Source of the DNA: Umezawaea sp049997955
Lineage (GTDB): Bacteria > Actinomycetota > Actinomycetes > Mycobacteriales > Pseudonocardiaceae
Reading direction: 5' to 3'
Assembly: GCA_049997955.1 (NCBI GenBank)
Contig: JAEBDY010000022.1
Span: 1-64,000, forward strand
Length of the DNA stretch: 64,000 nt
Shown here piece after piece: positions 44,084 to 53,310 of this stretch. The notes beneath the pieces were generated by a model. The model was not told where the DNA came from. It ran no database searches and saw only the letters and a program-made list of their open reading frames with translations. The position numbers and the translations under genes were made by a program. The stretch's first letter is position 1; each line of letters starts with the position of its first letter.

Positions 44084-44705
44084 AGGCCGCGGCCTCGACC
44101 ACCCGCCGCTGGGTGGCCCGGATCACCATCCCCGCGGGCACGCTGATCGCCAGCGCCACGCCGAGCGAGATCACCAACGCCAGGGCAGGCTCGGTCACGA
44201 CCTGCCCGCCGATGTACCCGAGCATCGCCGCGTACGCGCTCCACACCGTCGCCCCGATCACCGCGACCGGCACGAACCGCCGTCGAGGCCACCGCAGCGA
44301 CCCCGCGAGGATCGCTCCGATGATCCCCCCGCCGGGCACGAACCGGATCGCCACCAGGATCGCCTCGCCCCGGTCGGCCAACTGCCCGGCGGTCCACGCC
44401 ACCAGCGCCCGCGACCCGCTGCTCCGGTTGAACCGCGTCAGCGCCCGCATCCCCAGTCCCCGGCCGATGCGGAAGTTGAGGAAGTCGGCGAGCACGCAGC
44501 CCACCGCCGCCACGACGATCACCCACCCCAGGGGCAGTTCGCCCGCCGCCGCCAGCACGCCGTACCCGATGAGGACCGCCTCGGTGGGCGCCAACGGCAC
44601 CACCGCGACCACGAACAGCACCAGGAGGCTGGCTATTGCGGCGTTCATAACCCGTGCAACGCGCAGCGCGCGGAATCGGCTGCCGAGCTGAGAGAACTTC
44701 AGCAT
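44064..44705 (-). CDS. DedA-family membrane protein
   Basis: A 213-aa integral membrane protein of the DedA/SNARE-associated family, which move undecaprenyl or other lipids across the membrane. It has the APTEAVLIGYGVLAAAGELP segment, the conserved GCVLADFLNFRIGRGLG and the FVPGGGIIGAILAGSLR motif with the family's re-entrant character. ATG 44705 was chosen over 44759, which would place polar residues before MLKFSQLGSRF. Confidence 0.8.
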   Translation of the reverse strand: MLKFSQLGSRFRALRVARVMNAAIASLLVLFVVAVVPLAPTEAVLIGYGVLAAAGELPLGWVIVVAAVGCVLADFLNFRIGRGLGMRALTRFNRSSGSRALVAWTAGQLADRGEAILVAIRFVPGGGIIGAILAGSLRWPRRRFVPVAVIGATVWSAYAAMLGYIGGQVVTEPALALVISLGVALAISVPAGMVIRATQRRVVEAAASTAVAA

Positions 44706-44820
44706 TTCCACAGCTGGTGCCGTGCGCACCGGCCACAGAGGACGGTCGGCGCGCCGCACGTGCGCTGCGCGCGGTTCCTCACGGCGAACGCGCTCGGCGG
44801 CATCGTGTGGACGGGCGGCG

Positions 44821-44855
44821 GAGACGGGGTCCGCGGGAAAGCCGGACCCCGTCTC
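44821..44855 (-). terminator. Terminator after leuA
   Basis: A perfect 13-bp stem GAGACGGGGTCCG/CGGACCCCGTCTC with a 9-nt loop, ten bases past the leuA stop. Confidence 0.85.
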
Positions 44856-44864
44856 CGAGTTCGC

Positions 44865-46658
44865 CTAGCGGTTCGCCCGGTTCACGGCCGACACGATGCC
44901 CGTGAGCGCGGCGGCGGTCGTCGAGTGGTCGATGCCGACGCCCCACAGGACGCGCTCGCCGACGGCGCACTCCAGGTACGCGGCGGCGCGGGCGTCGTCA
45001 CCAGCGGTGAGGGCGTGCTCCACGTAGTCCAGCACCCGCACGTCGTAGCCGACGGACGCCAGCGCGTCCACGAACGCGGCGATCGGGCCGTTGCCGTTGC
45101 CGGTGATCTCGACCTTCTCGCCGTCGACCCAGGTGGTCGCGGTGATCTCCGCGTGGCCGCTGTCGTCGCTGGAGATCCGGTGCCCGACGAGCTTCAGCGG
45201 CACGGCCGGGGTCAGGTACTCCTCGGAGAACGCGTCCCACATGTCCTTGGGGCCGATCTCGCCGCCCTGCGTGTCGGTGACCTCCTGGATCACCCGCGAG
45301 AACTCGACCTGGAGCCTGCGCGGCAGGTCCAGGTGGTGCTCGGTCTTCATCAGGTAGGCGACGCCGCCCTTGCCGGACTGCGAGTTGACCCGGATCACGG
45401 CCTCGTAGTTGCGGCCGACGTCCTTCGGGTCGATCGGCAGGTACGGGACCTCCCACGGGTAGGAGTCGACGTGCTCGTCCGCGGCCTTCGCCTCGTCCTC
45501 CAGCGCCTCCAGGCCCTTCTTGATCGCGTCCTGGTGGCTGCCGGAGAAGGCGGTGAACACCAGGTCGCCGCCGTAGGGGTGCCGCTCGGGCACGGGCAGC
45601 TGGTTGCAGTACTCGACCGTGCGGCGGATCTCGTCGATGTCGGAGAAGTCGATCTGCGGGTCGACGCCCTGGCTGAAGATGTTCATGCCCAGCGTCACCA
45701 GGCACACGTTGCCGGTGCGCTCGCCGTTGCCGAACAGGCAGCCCTCGATGCGGTCCGCGCCAGCCAGGTAGCCCAGTTCGGCGGCGGCGACACCCGTGCC
45801 GCGGTCGTTGTGCGGGTGCAGCGACAGCACGATCGAGTCGCGGCGGGCCAGGTTGCGCGACATCCACTCGATGGAGTCGGCGTAGACGTTCGGGGTGGCC
45901 ATCTCGACGGTGGCGGGCAGGTTGATGACCATCGGCAGCTCGGGGGTCGGCTGGATGACCTCGGAGACCGCGTCGCACACCTCCAAGGCGTACGACAGCT
46001 CGGTGCCGGTGTAGGACTCGGGGGAGTACTCGTAGCGGAACTCGGTCTCCGGGTAGTTCGCGGCGATCTCCAGCGCGTACACCGCCGCGTCGACGGCGAT
46101 CTTCTTGATGCCCTCGCGGTCGGACTTGAACACGACGCGGCGCTGGAGGATCGAGGTCGAGTTGTAGAAGTGCACGATCGCGCGCGGCACGCCGTCCAGC
46201 GACTCGAACGTCCGCTTGATCAGCTCGGGACGGCACTGGGTCAGGACCTGGATGCTCACGTCGTCCGGGATCGCGCCGTCCTCGATGATCTCGCGGACGA
46301 AGTCGAAGTCGGTCTGCGACGCGGCCGGGAAGCCGACCTCGATCTCCTTGAAGCCCATCCGCACCAGCAGGTCGAACATCTTGCGCTTGCGGGCGGGTGA
46401 CATGGGGTCGATCAGCGCCTGGTTTCCGTCACGCAGGTCGACGGCGCACCACTGCGGGGCCTTCGTGATCGTCTTCGACGGCCAGGTCCGGTCCGGTACC
46501 GACACGGGCTCCACGGCGTCGGCGAACGAGCGGTAGCGGTGGAACGGCATCGAGCTGCCGCGCTGGGTGTTCCACTTCGGCTGGTCGGCGGGCGCGGGCC
46601 GGGACGGCGAGCGCAGACGGCTGTTGCCGGAGGTGTAGGCGTCAGGGCTGGTGTTCAT
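44865..46658 (-). CDS. leuA: 2-isopropylmalate synthase
   Basis: A 597-aa enzyme that makes the first committed step of leucine synthesis, condensing acetyl-CoA with 2-oxoisovalerate. An N-terminal extension (1-50) precedes the TIM barrel (about 70-350) with QWCAVDLRDGNQAL, LHPHNDRGTGVAAAELGYLA (the HPHND metal histidines) and GNGERTGNVCLVTLG. The allosteric leucine-binding domain is at about 450-590. Length fits the long actinobacterial LeuA. Expression is probably attenuated by the Leu-rich leader at 46739-46780. Confidence 0.96.
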   Translation of the reverse strand: MNTSPDAYTSGNSRLRSPSRPAPADQPKWNTQRGSSMPFHRYRSFADAVEPVSVPDRTWPSKTITKAPQWCAVDLRDGNQALIDPMSPARKRKMFDLLVRMGFKEIEVGFPAASQTDFDFVREIIEDGAIPDDVSIQVLTQCRPELIKRTFESLDGVPRAIVHFYNSTSILQRRVVFKSDREGIKKIAVDAAVYALEIAANYPETEFRYEYSPESYTGTELSYALEVCDAVSEVIQPTPELPMVINLPATVEMATPNVYADSIEWMSRNLARRDSIVLSLHPHNDRGTGVAAAELGYLAGADRIEGCLFGNGERTGNVCLVTLGMNIFSQGVDPQIDFSDIDEIRRTVEYCNQLPVPERHPYGGDLVFTAFSGSHQDAIKKGLEALEDEAKAADEHVDSYPWEVPYLPIDPKDVGRNYEAVIRVNSQSGKGGVAYLMKTEHHLDLPRRLQVEFSRVIQEVTDTQGGEIGPKDMWDAFSEEYLTPAVPLKLVGHRISSDDSGHAEITATTWVDGEKVEITGNGNGPIAAFVDALASVGYDVRVLDYVEHALTAGDDARAAAYLECAVGERVLWGVGIDHSTTAAALTGIVSAVNRANR

Positions 46659-46720
46659 GGTCCTGGTACTCCTGCTGGTCGCTGGGGAAGCAGACGACCG
46701 GCGGCAACGCTCGACTCCGC

Positions 46721-46750
46721 GACGGGGGGCCGGTCTGGTCAGACCCCGTC
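46721..46750 (-). promoter_or_regulatory. leuA attenuator hairpin
   Basis: GACGGGG pairs with CCCCGTC (46721-46727 with 46744-46750), with an inner GGTCTG/CAGACC stem. The hairpin includes the leader peptide's stop codon, as expected for ribosome-mediated control of leuA. Confidence 0.65.
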
Positions 46751-46780
46751 ACGGCAGCGAAGCAGGAGGGCACGCGCCAC
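46739..46780 (-). CDS. leuA leader peptide
   Basis: A 13-codon frame GTG...TGA that encodes MARALLLRCRDGV, with three consecutive leucine codons (CTC CTG CTT). It precedes leuA by 80 bases. A TACAGT -10 element ends about seven bases before the GTG, so the message would be leaderless. Ribosome stalling at the leucine codons under leucine starvation would change folding of the following hairpin. Confidence 0.75.
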   Translation of the reverse strand: MARALLLRCRDGV

Positions 46781-46887
46781 GTCCGACACTGTAACCAGAA
46801 TTCCGCCCGAGGCCGAACCGTTCGACCACATGGTGGAACTTCGCCCTTCCGTGTTTGATCCTCCCTCCGGATGGGAATCTCTTTCAC

Positions 46888-47187
46888 ATGTCCAGATGGC
46901 GTACAGGTACTCGCAGCGGCAGCTACACGGCTGCCAGGGTGATCAGCGGTGTTGGCGCGCTGTTCGCGATCATCGAGATCGTCTACATCCTGATGATCGT
47001 GCTCGGCGCTAACCAGGCCAACGCGTTCTTCTCGTTCGTCAAGTCGCTCGCGGAGCCCTTGGCCCTCTTCTTCCCCGGCCTGTTCAGCTTCGAGAGCTAC
47101 AACCTGAGCATCATCGTCAACTACGGCCTCGCCGCGGTGTTCTGGCTCGTCGTCACGGGCCTCATCGCCCGTCTGCTCGCACGCTAG
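46888..47187 (+). CDS. Small membrane protein (paralogue A)
   Basis: A 99-aa protein with two hydrophobic helices (about 15-37 and 72-95) and a polar basic N-terminus. The second helix reads IIVNYGLAAVFWLVVTGLIA. It shares pattern and length with the next gene (SLAEPLALFFPGLF against ALAQPLSLGFHDLF), so the two are tandem duplicates. Function is unknown; the layout resembles small YggT-like proteins, but I cannot claim that family. Confidence 0.7.
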   Translation: MSRWRTGTRSGSYTAARVISGVGALFAIIEIVYILMIVLGANQANAFFSFVKSLAEPLALFFPGLFSFESYNLSIIVNYGLAAVFWLVVTGLIARLLAR

Positions 47188-47222
47188 CTACTGGTCGGTA
47201 AGCCTGTGCCACACTGGTTGGC

Positions 47223-47543
47223 ATGGTCGAAAACCCGAAAACCGCCGGTCACGGCGTCCGCGCGAAGGTCGCGGGCGCCGTGGTCGTCGTCGTTGGCTGG
47301 GCAGGACTCGCGATCGCGCTGGTCCTCGTCGCGCACGTGGTGCTGACCGTCGGCAACGCCAATCCCGACAACGGGATCACGTCCACGATCCGCGCTCTCG
47401 CCCAGCCGCTCTCGCTCGGCTTCCACGACCTGTTCGCCCCGCGGGACCCGACGCTGGGCGTGATCGTGAACTACGGCTCCGCGGCCCTCTTCTGGCTCTT
47501 CGTCAGGTCACTCCTGCTCAGGCTGGTCCGCGGGCTCGGCTGA
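47223..47543 (+). CDS. Small membrane protein (paralogue B)
   Basis: A 106-aa protein with two helices (about 15-40 and 80-100) separated by a loop with NANPDNGITSTIRALAQPLS. It is related to the upstream gene, ending VIVNYGSAALFWLFVRSLLL. Its last 36 bases overlap the convergent nitroreductase gene. Confidence 0.7.
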   Translation: MVENPKTAGHGVRAKVAGAVVVVVGWAGLAIALVLVAHVVLTVGNANPDNGITSTIRALAQPLSLGFHDLFAPRDPTLGVIVNYGSAALFWLFVRSLLLRLVRGLG

Positions 47544-48098
47544 GAACGCCGCCTCGCCCCACGCGCCGCTGAACACCAGTTTGGTCAGCGGCCGCCGCCT
47601 GCGCGGCCGCGTCTCCCTGGCCTGGAGCTCCTCCGGCAGGTCCGCGACGTCGCCGAGGTGTCCGACGGCGATGGCCACGACCGGCTCGACGTCGTCCGGC
47701 AGCCCGAACCCCGCCCGCACGGCGTCCTTGTCGAACCCGCCGATCTGGTGCGCCACGAGACCGAGGTCCACGGCCTGGAGCACCAGGTTCTGCACCGCCA
47801 GCCCCAGCCCGTACACCGTGTTCGGCAGCTCGCCGCGCTCGTCCGCCGTGACCACCGCCCCGACCAGCAGCACCGACGCGCGGTGCGCCCACGTCCGGTT
47901 CTTCGGCCGCAACGCCCCCAGGATCCGCGCGTGCGTGTCGTCGCCCCTGTAGCCCAGCAGGAACCGCGCGGGCTGGGTGTTGCCGTGCGACGCCGCCCAC
48001 CGGGCGGCCTCCAGCAGCACCCGCGCCTGCTCGGCCGACACCTCCGCCACCGGGTCGAACGCCCGTGGACTCCACCGCTGCTCGATCGCCGGGATCAT
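47508..48098 (-). CDS. Nitroreductase-family protein
   Basis: A 196-aa FMN-dependent oxidoreductase. The N-terminal MIPAIEQRWSPRAFDP is the classic start, ARWAASHGNTQPARFLL gives the FMN-binding arginine/asparagine region, and GLGLAVQNLVLQAVDLGLVAHQIGGFD the dimer helix. The C-terminal arginine-rich RPRRRRPLTKLV completes the FMN site. It reduces nitro compounds or quinones with NAD(P)H. The ATG overlaps the stop of the upstream mannosyltransferase-like gene by one base. Confidence 0.88.
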   Translation of the reverse strand: MIPAIEQRWSPRAFDPVAEVSAEQARVLLEAARWAASHGNTQPARFLLGYRGDDTHARILGALRPKNRTWAHRASVLLVGAVVTADERGELPNTVYGLGLAVQNLVLQAVDLGLVAHQIGGFDKDAVRAGFGLPDDVEPVVAIAVGHLGDVADLPEELQARETRPRRRRPLTKLVFSGAWGEAAFSAEPADQPEQE

Positions 48099-49306
48099 CA
48101 GATCGCGTACTGCCAGGCCGTGATGGCGTACGCGCCGAACCAGGCGCTGAACACCGCGAGCCCGGACAGCAGCGCCACGGCCGTCGACGTCCGCCGCTTC
48201 GCGACGGCCAGCGCGGCGGGGACCAGCAGCGTGAACGCGGGCAGCAGCAGCCGAGCCTTCGAGTTCATCAGGCCGTTCGAGCCCAGGTCCATCACCAGCA
48301 CCCCGATCCCGTACACCAGCAGCGGCCACTCCAGTCTCCGCCGGAAGCCCAGCACCACCAGCGCGACCGCGATCAGCAGGATCCACACGGTCGTCAGCTC
48401 CAGCACCGACCGCGGCTCGCCGAGGTTCGCCAGCGCGAACTTCCACGTCGCCGCCCCGCCGTCGAACCGCGAGTCCCAGCCGCGCTGCTGCACCGCGAAC
48501 CAGCCGTCCAGCTGCCCGGTGCGCGCGGCCACGTAGCCGAGGTAGCCGAGCAGGCCCAGCGGCGCGATCATCCCGCCCACCCACGGCTTCCAGCCGTCCC
48601 TGCGGGTGATCACCGCCGTCAGCGCGGCCAGCCCCACGGCGAGCAGCAGCGCGGCGGCCGTCGGCCGGACCAGCCCCGCCCCCGCCGTGCACAGGCCCGC
48701 GAGGATCCACTTCCGCTCCACCACGCCGACCAGCGCCCACGCGGCCAGCGCGCAGAACGTGGCCTCGGAGTACGTCATCGACAGCACCACGGCCATGGGC
48801 GACGCGGCGAACAGCGCCACCAGCGCCAGCCCGGCCCTCGGCGACCCGTCGCGGATGCCCGTCCCCAGCCGGAACAGCCCGTACGCGCAGAACACCCCGC
48901 TGACCAGGCTCACCGTGAACGCGGCGCCGTGCGTCTCCACACCGGGCAGCCCGTCGATCCAGCGCACCAGCGCGGGGTAGCCGGGGAAGAACGCGAGCGG
49001 CGTCTCCGGGGTGCGCTTGCCGAACGCGTCGACCAGGAACCTCGGCACACCGCCGTAACCGCCCTGGGCGATGCCGAGGAACCACTGCCCGTCCCACGAC
49101 GTCAGCGCCGTGGTCGGGCTCTTGTTCCAGCGGTCGGCCATGAGGCCGAGCACGAGCAGACCCAGTTCGCGGATCGCGAGGAACACCAGCGCGGGGGCCA
49201 GCAGCAGCGTCACCCGGTGTCTCATGAGGTGCGCCAGACGTTCGCGCAACGAGGGTTCCCCGCCGCGCTCCGCCGGGGGATCGGCCACCGCATGGACTGT
49301 CGACAC
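48098..49306 (-). CDS. PIG-V-like mannosyltransferase, membrane
   Basis: A 402-aa integral membrane protein with about nine helices, the first at about 30-55. It has the GT-C glycosyltransferase acidic motif SWDGQWFLGIAQGGYG in the first outer loop and FFPGYPALVRW, features of the Mannosyl_trans2/PIG-V group that uses a polyprenyl-phosphate sugar donor. It probably mannosylates a lipid or protein outside. GTG 49306 was chosen; GTG 49312 is an alternative. Coupled to the nitroreductase by overlap. Confidence 0.8.
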   Translation of the reverse strand: MSTVHAVADPPAERGGEPSLRERLAHLMRHRVTLLLAPALVFLAIRELGLLVLGLMADRWNKSPTTALTSWDGQWFLGIAQGGYGGVPRFLVDAFGKRTPETPLAFFPGYPALVRWIDGLPGVETHGAAFTVSLVSGVFCAYGLFRLGTGIRDGSPRAGLALVALFAASPMAVVLSMTYSEATFCALAAWALVGVVERKWILAGLCTAGAGLVRPTAAALLLAVGLAALTAVITRRDGWKPWVGGMIAPLGLLGYLGYVAARTGQLDGWFAVQQRGWDSRFDGGAATWKFALANLGEPRSVLELTTVWILLIAVALVVLGFRRRLEWPLLVYGIGVLVMDLGSNGLMNSKARLLLPAFTLLVPAALAVAKRRTSTAVALLSGLAVFSAWFGAYAITAWQYAI

Positions 49307-49405
49307 GGCCACGAGAGTAGTGCCCGTCACGGCCCCCGTAGTCCACTCCTTGACACAGGTAGGCTGCCTGCGACGTGGGAATTTGATCCACAAGGAGGTC
49401 AGTCG

Positions 49406-50671
49406 GTGGCGCTCGTCGTCCAGAAGTACGGCGGTTCCTCGGTCGGAAACGCCGAGCGGATCAAACGGGTGGCCGAGCGGATCGTCGCGACCCGGAAAGC
49501 CGGCAACGACGTGGTCGTCGCCGTCTCCGCGATGGGCGACTCGACCGACGAGCTGCTCGACCTCGCCCGCCAGGTGTCCCCGGTGCCGCCCGCCCGCGAA
49601 CTCGACATGCTCCTCACCTCCGGCGAGCGCATCTCGATGTCGCTGCTGGCGATGGCGATCGACGCGCTGGGCGCCGAGGCCAGGTCGTACACCGGCTCGC
49701 AGGCGGGTGTGATCACGACGTCCGTCCACGGCAAGGCGCGCATCATCGACGTGACGCCGAGCCGGATCGCCGACGCGCTCGCCGACGGGGCGATCGCGAT
49801 CGTCGCCGGGTTCCAGGGCGTCAGCCAGGACAGCAAGGAGATCACCACCCTCGGGCGTGGTGGCACGGACACGACCGCGGTGGCGCTGGCCGCCGCGCTC
49901 AAGGCCGACGTCTGCGAGATCTACACCGATGTGGACGGCGTGTTCACCGCCGACCCCCGCATCGTCCCCAACGCCAAGCGGCTCGAGACCATCACCTACG
50001 AGGAGATGCTCGAAATGGCCGCGTGCGGCGCGAAGGTGCTGATGCTGCGCTGCGTCGAGTACGCGCGCCGCTACAGCGTCCCCGTGCACGTCCGCTCTTC
50101 GTTCAGCAACAAGCCAGGGACCATCGTGTCCGGGTCAGTGGAGGACCATCCCGTGGAACAGGCGATGATCACCGGTGTCGCGCACGACCGGTCGGAGGCC
50201 AAGGTCACCGTGACCGCCGTGCCCGACCACCCCGGCGTGGCGGCCAAGATCTTCCGCGTCGTGGCGCAGGCCGAGATCGACATCGACATGGTCGTGCAGA
50301 ACATCTCGCGCGCCGCCGACGGCCGCACCGACATCACGTTCACGCTGCCGAAGGACGACGGCCCGCGCGCCGTCGCGGCGTTGAACAAGGCGCGCGAGGA
50401 CGTCGGCTTCGAGCAGGTCCTCTACGACGACCACGTCGGCAAGGTCTCGCTGATCGGCGCGGGCATGCGCTCGCACCCCGGCGTGACGGCGACGTTCTGC
50501 GAGGCGCTCGCCTCGGCGGGCGTCAACATCGAGATCATCTCCACCTCGGAGATCCGGATCTCGGTCATCTGCCGCGACACGCAGCTCGACGACGCGGTCC
50601 GTGCCCTGCACGACGCGTTCGAGCTGGGCGGCGACGAAGAAGCCGTGGTCTACGCGGGGAGTGGACGATGA
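49406..50671 (+). CDS. lysC: Aspartate kinase
   Basis: A 421-aa enzyme that phosphorylates L-aspartate, the entry to lysine, threonine, methionine and diaminopimelate. The kinase domain starts VQKYGGSSVGNAERIKRVAE and has GRGGTDTTAVALAAAL and TDVDGVFTADPR. Two ACT domains at the C-terminus (about 265-421) give feedback control. An internal GTG at 50153, preceded by GGAGG, matches the known separate beta-subunit start of actinobacterial Ask, giving a 172-aa regulatory chain. GTG 49406 follows AAGGAGG. The stop overlaps asd by 4 nt. Confidence 0.96.
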   Translation: MALVVQKYGGSSVGNAERIKRVAERIVATRKAGNDVVVAVSAMGDSTDELLDLARQVSPVPPARELDMLLTSGERISMSLLAMAIDALGAEARSYTGSQAGVITTSVHGKARIIDVTPSRIADALADGAIAIVAGFQGVSQDSKEITTLGRGGTDTTAVALAAALKADVCEIYTDVDGVFTADPRIVPNAKRLETITYEEMLEMAACGAKVLMLRCVEYARRYSVPVHVRSSFSNKPGTIVSGSVEDHPVEQAMITGVAHDRSEAKVTVTAVPDHPGVAAKIFRVVAQAEIDIDMVVQNISRAADGRTDITFTLPKDDGPRAVAALNKAREDVGFEQVLYDDHVGKVSLIGAGMRSHPGVTATFCEALASAGVNIEIISTSEIRISVICRDTQLDDAVRALHDAFELGGDEEAVVYAGSGR

Positions 50672-51735
50672 GCACGGGTCCGGTTCTGGCGCTGGTCGGC
50701 GCGACGGGTGCCGTCGGCACCGTCATGATCGACATCATGGACGCCCGCGGCAGCGTGCCGTGGAGCGAGGTCCGGCTGATCGCCTCGGCCCGTTCGGCGG
50801 GCAAGAAGCTCACCGTCCGCGGCGAGGAGCTGACGGTCGTCGAGCTGTCGGCCGAGGCGTTCGACGGCGTCGACATCGCGATGTTCGACGTCCCGGACGA
50901 GATCTCGGCCGAGTGGGCGCCGATCGCGGTGTCCCGCGGCGCGGTAGCCGTCGACAACTCCGGCGCGTTCCGCATGGACCCCGAGGTGCCGCTGGTGGTG
51001 CCCGAGGTCAACGCGGACCAGATCGCCAACCGCCCCAAGGGCATCATCGCCAACCCGAACTGCACGACGCTGTCGATGATGGCGGCGCTGGGCGCCCTGC
51101 ACCGCGAGTTCGAGCTGAAGGAACTCGTCGTGTCGTCGTACCAGGCGGCCTCCGGTGGCGGCCAGGCCGCGATCGACCGGCTGTACGCCGAGCTGGAAGC
51201 GCTCGCGGGCAAGGAGGTCGGCGTCCGCGTGGGCGACGTCCGCGAGGTGCTGGACGCGGCCGGGCTGCCGGTCTCGGACTCGCCGTTCCCCGCTCCGCTG
51301 GTGCAGAACGTCATCCCGTGGGCCGGTTCGCTGAAGGACGAGGGGTGGACCAGCGAGGAGCTGAAGGTCCGCAACGAGTCCCGCAAGATCCTCGGCATCC
51401 CGGACCTGAAGGTCTCCGCGACCTGCGTCCGCGTCCCGGTCGTGACCACGCACTCGCTCGCGGTCCACGCCGTGTTCTCGCGCGAGGTCACGGTCGAGGC
51501 GGCGCACAAGATCCTCACCGAGCAGCCGACGATCGTGCTCGTCGACGACCCGGCCGAGCTGAAGTTCCCGACGCCCATCGACGTCGTCGGCGAGGACCCG
51601 ACGTACGTCGGCCGGGTGCGCCAGGCGCTGGACTTCCCGAACACGCTGGACTTCTTCGTGTGCGGCGACAACCTGCGCAAGGGCGCGGCCCTGAACACGT
51701 ACGAGATCGCCGAGGGCCTGGCCGAGAGGCTGTAG
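50668..51735 (+). CDS. asd: Aspartate-semialdehyde dehydrogenase
   Basis: A 355-aa enzyme that reduces aspartyl phosphate to the semialdehyde with NADPH. GATGAVGTVM binds nucleotide, NPNCTTLSM carries the catalytic cysteine, and SYQAASGGGQAAIDRL and the histidine of VVTTHSLAVHAVF complete the site. It is translated with aspartate kinase in a two-gene operon. Confidence 0.96.
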   Translation: MSTGPVLALVGATGAVGTVMIDIMDARGSVPWSEVRLIASARSAGKKLTVRGEELTVVELSAEAFDGVDIAMFDVPDEISAEWAPIAVSRGAVAVDNSGAFRMDPEVPLVVPEVNADQIANRPKGIIANPNCTTLSMMAALGALHREFELKELVVSSYQAASGGGQAAIDRLYAELEALAGKEVGVRVGDVREVLDAAGLPVSDSPFPAPLVQNVIPWAGSLKDEGWTSEELKVRNESRKILGIPDLKVSATCVRVPVVTTHSLAVHAVFSREVTVEAAHKILTEQPTIVLVDDPAELKFPTPIDVVGEDPTYVGRVRQALDFPNTLDFFVCGDNLRKGAALNTYEIAEGLAERL

Positions 51736-51745
51736 CCGTCCGTGT

Positions 51746-51790
51746 GCGGGAGGGGGCGTCGCCGACGTGGTCGGCGACGCCCCCTCCCGC
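51746..51790 (+). terminator. Terminator of ask-asd operon
   Basis: A perfect 20-bp stem (51746-51765 with 51771-51790) and a 5-nt loop. It ends 23 bp before the next gene, which must then start its own transcript. Confidence 0.92.
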
Positions 51791-51813
51791 GGTGATTGGG
51801 TAGCGTCTCCGCC

Positions 51814-53283
51814 ATGGCGGAGGCAGTGCTCGGCGTGGACCTGGGAACCACCGCGACGAAAGTCATCGCGGTCGATCGATCCGCTCGGGTGCTGTTCAGC
51901 ACCGAGCACGACTACCCGTTGCACACCACACCCTCGGGTGAGGCCACGCACGACCCGCTCCAGGTGCTGGACGCGGCCTTCCGCGCCCTGGGTGAAGCGG
52001 CGGCCTGGTGCACGTCGTCCGGCGTCGAGGTGACCGCTCTGTCGTTGACCGGGGCCATGCACACCCTGCTGGCGCTGGACGCCAACGGCGATCCGCTGAC
52101 CGGGTCGTTGAGCTGGGCCGACACCCGCGCCACCGAGCAGACCTCGCTGCTGCGCGGAACCGCGGAGGGCGCCGCCCTGCACCAGGCCACCGGCACCCCC
52201 ATCCACCCGTTCGCCCCGCTGTCGAAACTGGCCTGGTTCAGCCGGCACGAACCGGACCTGGCCCGCACCGCCCGCTGGTGCGGCCTCAAGGACTTCATCG
52301 GCCTCAAGCTCACCGACCACTTGGCCACCGAGCACTCCTCGGCCTCCGGCACCGGCCTGATGGACATCCACCGCTTGGCCTGGCACCCGGATTCGCTGAC
52401 CTTCGCGGGCATCGCGGAAACCCAACTGCCGGACCTGTTGGCCCCCACGGACTCCCACCCGCTGACCGCCGACGTCCCCGGCCTGCCCAAGGGCCTGCCG
52501 GTGATCATGGGCGGCGGCGACGGCCCACTGGCCAACCTGGGCGTGGGCGCCGTGGTGCCAGGGGTGGCCGCGCTGTCCCTGGGCACCAGCGGCGCACTCC
52601 GGGTGGTCCGCGACCGTCCTGGTGTGGACGACCGCGGCCGCGTGTTCTGCTACGCCATCGCCGAAGGCCTGTGGGTGCTCGGCGGAGCGGTCAGCAACGG
52701 CGGCATCGTGGCCCAGTGGGCGGCGGAGACGTTCAACGTGGACGTGGGCGACCTGCTGGACGAGGCGGCCACCGTCCCGGTAGGAGCGAACGGCCTCCTG
52801 TCCCTGCCGTACCTCCTGGCGGAACGCGCCCCGTGGTGGGACCCGGACCCCCGAGCCACTCTCGTAGGCCTCCGCAAGGAACACGGACGAGCGGAAATCA
52901 CCCGCGCCCTGGTGGAAGGCGTCGGCCAACAACTGGCCCTGGTGCTGGACGCGGTCCGCTCGGCAGGAGCACGGGTCGACACCGTGCGGGTCACCGGCGG
53001 CGCTTTCAGGAGCGAACTGTGGGCAGCGGTTCTGGCTTCGGCACTGGGCATGAAGCTGGAACTCGCGGACGACAGCGAAGGCTCAGGCGTAGGCGCGGCC
53101 CTGATCGCCTGGCGAGCACTGGGCGCGATCCCATCACTGACAACAGCGGCAACCCTGATCGTGCCAACGAAAACCATCATCCCAGACCCCACCGCAGTCG
53201 AGCACTACGCCCGCACCCGCCCGTTGGTGGAACGCGTCTACCACGCACTGCACGACCTGACAGGCGAACTGAACCGCCACTGA
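51814..53283 (+). CDS. FGGY-family carbohydrate kinase, gluconokinase-like
   Basis: A 489-aa sugar kinase. The ATP-binding VLGVDLGTTATKVIAVD is at the start, SWADTRATEQ and GLKDFIGLKLTDH mark the sugar domain, and GGAVSNGGIVAQW and VRVTGGAFRSELWAAVLA the C-terminal domain. The overall pattern resembles gluconokinases of this family, but xylulose or related sugars are possible. ATG 51814 was chosen; an in-frame GTG at 51796 lies upstream, inside a stretch overlapping the terminator region. Confidence 0.85.
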   Translation: MAEAVLGVDLGTTATKVIAVDRSARVLFSTEHDYPLHTTPSGEATHDPLQVLDAAFRALGEAAAWCTSSGVEVTALSLTGAMHTLLALDANGDPLTGSLSWADTRATEQTSLLRGTAEGAALHQATGTPIHPFAPLSKLAWFSRHEPDLARTARWCGLKDFIGLKLTDHLATEHSSASGTGLMDIHRLAWHPDSLTFAGIAETQLPDLLAPTDSHPLTADVPGLPKGLPVIMGGGDGPLANLGVGAVVPGVAALSLGTSGALRVVRDRPGVDDRGRVFCYAIAEGLWVLGGAVSNGGIVAQWAAETFNVDVGDLLDEAATVPVGANGLLSLPYLLAERAPWWDPDPRATLVGLRKEHGRAEITRALVEGVGQQLALVLDAVRSAGARVDTVRVTGGAFRSELWAAVLASALGMKLELADDSEGSGVGAALIAWRALGAIPSLTTAATLIVPTKTIIPDPTAVEHYARTRPLVERVYHALHDLTGELNRH

Positions 53284-53310
53284 CCACAACGCACCAGGCT
53301 TTCACCGCCA

